Shown here piece by piece: positions 59,931 to 64,000 of a stretch of 64,000 bases of DNA. Origin of the DNA: Oscillospiraceae bacterium (GTDB lineage: Bacteria > Bacillota > Clostridia > UMGS1810); the NCBI GenBank assembly GCA_015068825.1, contig SVJU01000005.1, positions 1 through 64,000 on the forward strand. Direction: 5' to 3'. Position 1 is the stretch's first letter. The number at the start of each line of letters is the position of its first letter. Both the position numbers and the translations under genes were made by a program. The notes beneath the pieces are model-generated. The model saw only the letters and a list, made by a program, of their open reading frames with translations, was not told the origin of the DNA and ran no database searches.

Positions 59931-61406
59931 TTATATATCATTTAGTTGTGTAATCATTAATTCAAATGTATCAATTGCTTTCGCAGAAATATATTGTAAA
60001 TCTTCTTTAATTTCATAACCATGCACAATCTCATTTCTGCGTTTCTTAATTATGCTAATTTGTTTAGACAACTGTGTTTTTGTTATAGCTAAATCTTCAT
60101 ATTCATAGCACTTTGAGAATATTTTGTAAATCGTAGGTGGAGAATCTTTTATTATTCCTTTCTTTTTTGCTGATATAAAATCTTTTTCTGAAATATAATC
60201 CCTCAAGAAATATGTATCATATGTTGTATTCCCTTCAAGGAAACTAGACAATTGCTCATCAGTCAAATATTTCTTCAACTTTTTCTTTGCAAAATAATAC
60301 GAAAAATTCTCCAAGGCGATATTAATCATAACTATAGCATTTTTATAATCTTGTATCAAAAAATAATCTTTAGCACGATTTTTACTCAATTTCCAAATTT
60401 CAGTATCAGACTCTTTCAACTCTTCTGTTATCTTACTTATTTCACTCTCACTTAACGATGGTTTTAAAGAGCCACTAGAAGAAACCGCCATTGATATACT
60501 TAATGGTATGTTTTTAATACACACATCGCCTGCATAAGCACTAATTTGATAATTAAATATCATATTCTCATTTAATTCAGAAAGCCAGTATCTTTGAGTT
60601 GCTACTATATATTTCTTTAAAAAGAAATTATACACTTTTATCCCTTCATACAATGGCTTAAACACTTCAATACCAGATCTATTTGTTTTAACTAATTCAT
60701 TGCCATTTACATACTTTCCTATAGTTATTTTTATAATAGAATGATTAACGATTCCATACTTGTCTTTTTCAGTGTAAATGTTATCTCCAACAAATAGTTC
60801 TGAGGATTTGCTTCTAATTGTTTCACTCTCTATTGTACAAATGCTATTATCATATTCAAATTGAAAAACTTTTTTATCTTTAATCAGTAAATGATATGGT
60901 ATTTCCACAACAATGACTGTCTTTAGATCATCATTTAACACCGCATCTAAAATTGCTTTAGTTTCAATTAAGTTTTTCTTAAATTGCTCATTCCAATTTT
61001 TGTCATAGAATTTATATATGTAACCAATTAATGTTTGTGCCTCTGTCAATTTCTTTTCATTATTTGCATTTAAATATATCATTATTTTTTCTCTAGCTAG
61101 CATTTGTTTCGTAATGCATTCATTTACAAAACTATCTATTGTTGGATACTTTTCTTTAATTTGCAAAGACATTTCAAAGAATTTTTCAGAATTTGAATAC
61201 TGATTTACCTCTAAATATAGTGAACCCAGACCTCTATAAATGAGATATATATGTGAAATCAACAGAGTTTTATCTTCATCACCTATTATATCAATTTTTT
61301 TACAAGCATCTAATCCCATATTTATACGCATTTCATTATTTAATTCTTTTATCGAAATATTCTTGGATGTATTAATGATGAATTCCGCTATTTCTCTGTT
61401 ATTCAC
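59931..61406 (-). CDS. 491-aa protein with C-terminal HEPN-like region (RRNEIVHG)
   Basis: GTG start after aaggag; N-terminal helical region; KKRRNEIVHGYEI matches the HEPN R-x4-6-H motif. Confidence 0.65.
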   Translation of the reverse strand: MNNREIAEFIINTSKNISIKELNNEMRINMGLDACKKIDIIGDEDKTLLISHIYLIYRGLGSLYLEVNQYSNSEKFFEMSLQIKEKYPTIDSFVNECITKQMLAREKIMIYLNANNEKKLTEAQTLIGYIYKFYDKNWNEQFKKNLIETKAILDAVLNDDLKTVIVVEIPYHLLIKDKKVFQFEYDNSICTIESETIRSKSSELFVGDNIYTEKDKYGIVNHSIIKITIGKYVNGNELVKTNRSGIEVFKPLYEGIKVYNFFLKKYIVATQRYWLSELNENMIFNYQISAYAGDVCIKNIPLSISMAVSSSGSLKPSLSESEISKITEELKESDTEIWKLSKNRAKDYFLIQDYKNAIVMINIALENFSYYFAKKKLKKYLTDEQLSSFLEGNTTYDTYFLRDYISEKDFISAKKKGIIKDSPPTIYKIFSKCYEYEDLAITKTQLSKQISIIKKRRNEIVHGYEIKEDLQYISAKAIDTFELMITQLNDI

Positions 61407-61470
61407 TAAAAATTCTCCTTAAATCTAATTTTTAAAATACAGTTTTCAACATCTTCCGACCTTTTTCGAC

Positions 61471-61485
61471 TTTTGTCAAGTCAGG
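61471..61485. repeat. 15-bp direct repeat TTTTGTCAAGTCAGG, copy 2
   Basis: Exact match to 59744-59758. Confidence 0.85.
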
Positions 61486-61604
61486 CTAAAAATTAACATA
61501 TTACAAATATCATATAACTGATTTTATTTTTCTACCTATTAATTTAGCAACCTATTTAATTATATCATACAGAATATATCTTTTCAATAATTTAAAAAAC
61601 AAAA

Positions 61605-61645
61605 TCCGCAAGACTATTTCTAATCCTGCGGATAATATTTTTTTA
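61605..61645 (-). terminator. Terminator of thrS
   Basis: aatccgca-agactatttctaatcc-tgcgga followed by taatatttttttaaaa. Confidence 0.5.
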
Positions 61646-61648
61646 AAA

Positions 61649-63586
61649 TTAAAGTGCTCTTGTATTAATTTCTTCTAAAATTTCGTTTAAGAATTCGTCA
61701 ACCGATTTTGCACCTTTATCGCCGTCTTTTCTTGAACGAACAGAAACCATATTTTCTTCGATTTCTTTATCACCCAAAATAAGCATATAAGGAACTTTTT
61801 CAAGCTGAGCTTCTCTTATCTTATAACCAAGTTTTTCGTTTCTGTAATCAGTTTCTACTCTGATTCCTTTATCTTTTAGAACATTATGAATTTTTTGGGC
61901 ATAATCAAAATGTTTTTCTGATACAGGAATAATCTGTACCTGAGTTGGAGATAGCCATGTTGGGAATGCACCTGCGTATTTTTCGATTAAAAGTGCAAGT
62001 GTTCTTTCATAGCAACCAATTGATGTTCTGTGAATAATATAAGGATTTTTCTTTGTACCATCTGTATCGGTATATTCCATTCCGAATTTTTCTGCAAGCA
62101 TCTGGTCAATCTGAATGGTGATAAGTGTATCTTCTTTACCAAATACATTTTTAATCTGAATATCAAGCTTAGGACCATAGAATGCAGCTTCGCCGATACC
62201 AACCTTATAAGGAATTTCAAGATGGTTAAGAATTTTTTCCATTATATCCTGAGCTTCATCCCATTGTTCCTCAGTACCAATATATTTTTCTCTGTTATCA
62301 GGATCCCATTTTGAGAATCTATATGAAACATCCTCGTACAAACCAAGTGTTTTAAGCATATAAATTGCCATTTCAAGACAAGCTTTAAATTCATCTTCAA
62401 GCTGGTCGGGACGGCACATTAAGTGACCTTCCGAAATGGTAAACTGTCTTACTCTTATAAGACCATGCATTTCACCTGATGCTTCATTTCTGAATAGTGT
62501 ACTTGTTTCGTTATATCTAAGAGGTAAATCTCTGTAACTTCTTGCTTTATTTAAATAAGCCTGATACTGGAACGGGCATGTCATAGGACGAAGTGCAAAC
62601 ACTTCTTTATCCTTTGATTCATCACCCAAAACAAACATACCATCCTGATAATGATCCCAGTGACCTGACAATTTATATAAATCAGATTTTGCCATATATG
62701 GCGTTTTTGTAGGAATCCAGCCATGTGCATATTCGTGGTCTTCAACAAATCTTTGAAGAATCTGAATAACCTTTGCACCCTTTGGAAGAAGAATTGGAAG
62801 TCCCTGACCGATAAGGTCGGCTGTTGTAAAGAAACCAAGCTCTCTTCCAAGCTTATTGTGGTCTCTTTTTCTTGCTTCTTCCTGCTGAGCAATAAATTCG
62901 TTAAGCTCTGTTTTATCGGTAAAAGCAGTGCCATAAATTCTTCTTAACATTTTATTGTTTTCGTTACCTCTCCAGTAAGCACCTGTTACACTAAGCAGTT
63001 TAAATGCTTTAACAGGCGATGTTGAAAACAAATGCGGACCTGCACAAAGGTCGGTAAAATCACCCTGTTTATAGAAAGAAATTTCTGCTCCCTCGGGCAA
63101 ATCTTTAATAAGTTCAACCTTATATGGTTCATCTTTTTCCTGCATAAATTTAATTGCTTCATCTCTTGAAAGTGTAAATCTTTCAAGTTTAATATTTTCT
63201 TTAACGATTTTTTTCATTTCGGCTTCAATTGCTTTTAAATCGTCATTAGTAAAGCCTTCTTCATAATCAAAATCATAGTAAAAGCCTGTATCAATTGCAG
63301 GACCTATTGCAAGCTTTGCAGTTGGATAAAGTCTTTTTACTGCCTGTGCAAGAACATGCGATGCAGTATGACGAAGAATCATTTTACCTTCATCATCCTG
63401 GAATGTAAGTATATTAAGCTCACAGTCTTTGGTTATTTGTTTGGTAAGTTCACAAACCTCTCCATCAATAAGTGCGCCCAATGCTTTTCTAGCAAGGCCT
63501 TCACTTATTAATTTTGCAACATCATAGGCTGTTGAGCCATTTTCCACTTCGATAATGCTTTTGTCTTTTAGTGTAATTTTTAACAT
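61649..63586 (-). CDS. thrS: Threonyl-tRNA synthetase
   Basis: MRLTMTCPFQYQAY-like RPMTCPFQYQAYLN, LPLRYNETSTLFRNEASGEMHGLIRVRQFTISEGH, IIHRTSIGCYERTLALLIEKYAGAFPTWLSPTQV; start at MLKITLKD. Confidence 0.98.
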   Translation of the reverse strand: MLKITLKDKSIIEVENGSTAYDVAKLISEGLARKALGALIDGEVCELTKQITKDCELNILTFQDDEGKMILRHTASHVLAQAVKRLYPTAKLAIGPAIDTGFYYDFDYEEGFTNDDLKAIEAEMKKIVKENIKLERFTLSRDEAIKFMQEKDEPYKVELIKDLPEGAEISFYKQGDFTDLCAGPHLFSTSPVKAFKLLSVTGAYWRGNENNKMLRRIYGTAFTDKTELNEFIAQQEEARKRDHNKLGRELGFFTTADLIGQGLPILLPKGAKVIQILQRFVEDHEYAHGWIPTKTPYMAKSDLYKLSGHWDHYQDGMFVLGDESKDKEVFALRPMTCPFQYQAYLNKARSYRDLPLRYNETSTLFRNEASGEMHGLIRVRQFTISEGHLMCRPDQLEDEFKACLEMAIYMLKTLGLYEDVSYRFSKWDPDNREKYIGTEEQWDEAQDIMEKILNHLEIPYKVGIGEAAFYGPKLDIQIKNVFGKEDTLITIQIDQMLAEKFGMEYTDTDGTKKNPYIIHRTSIGCYERTLALLIEKYAGAFPTWLSPTQVQIIPVSEKHFDYAQKIHNVLKDKGIRVETDYRNEKLGYKIREAQLEKVPYMLILGDKEIEENMVSVRSRKDGDKGAKSVDEFLNEILEEINTRAL

Positions 63587-63670
63587 AATTTTCCTCCTGT
63601 AAAGTTCTTCGCTACGAATGAAGAACACAAATTATATTAAATTATATTATATGCTTTTTTACATTAAAAG

Positions 63671-64000
63671 TCAAGCATTATGCATTTTTTTAAAGTTCTT
63701 TGAAATTTTAAAACAAGTTGATACAAAGGCAATAGAAACAGCCATAATAGTAAGGTTCACCAAAGTATCACCACCAATAACAAGGGCTTTTTCATAGTTT
63801 TTATTAAACAGTTCCAAAAAGGTTTTATAAAGCCCGGAACCTGGCACAAGCGGATATATTCCTATAACAAGAAAAATTATGGCAGGGCGTTTTGAAATTC
63901 TTGCAAACATTTCGCACAAAAGCATTAAAATTGCAGAAGAAATAAAATATGCACTTTTATCGTGCGGAATAACAAGATAGATAAAATAACATATTGCTGA
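63671..64000 (-). CDS. Threonine/serine exporter family (ThrE C-terminal domain-like), partial at window end
   Basis: SAYFISSAILMLLCEMFARISKRPAIIFLVIGIYPLVPGSGLYKT; frame stays open to 64000 (YLVIPHDKSAYFISSAI). Confidence 0.85.
   Translation of the reverse strand, partial: SAICYFIYLVIPHDKSAYFISSAILMLLCEMFARISKRPAIIFLVIGIYPLVPGSGLYKTFLELFNKNYEKALVIGGDTLVNLTIMAVSIAFVSTCFKISKNFKKMHNA

Noticed and set aside
63587-63670. Possible T-box before thrS
   Set aside because: Only a short GTTCTTC/GAAGAAC hairpin; too short and no T-box sequence. leuS (52096-52130) likewise has no room for one.

Overview
Low-GC Clostridia-like (Firmicutes) chromosomal window, inferred from gene content and codon usage. 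Most of it is conserved housekeeping: pepD, proBA, coaD/rsmD, gpmI-tpiA-pgk, glyA, radA, an rnpB RNA, tRNA-Thr(GGT), pgcA, metA, nfnAB, leuS, the rsfS-LCP-yqeK-nadD-yhbY-obgE-rpmA-prp-rplU cluster, and thrS. Accessory content includes: a secreted inhibitory-type serpin sharing a tandem N-terminal repeat domain with a second secreted protein; a BY-kinase with an extreme tyrosine tail; an InlB/GLUG-type surface protein; a GH78 alpha-rhamnosidase island with intergenic palindromic repeats and a frameshifted GDPD pseudogene; and an island with a phd/doc toxin-antitoxin pair next to a HEPN-like 491-aa protein bracketed by 15-bp direct repeats. The best candidates for undescribed biology are non-coding. 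First, a leader RNA (~23554-23737, +) with its own promoter, a 19-bp helix and mutually exclusive antiterminator/terminator hairpins in front of a small Cys-rich protein. Second, a multi-hairpin intergenic element (59747-59896) between the HEPN-like gene and phd/doc. A leader in front of the MATE transporter (10505-10600, -) looks like a guanidine-IV/mepA-type attenuating riboswitch. All calls are from reading the sequence; no database or folding software was run.
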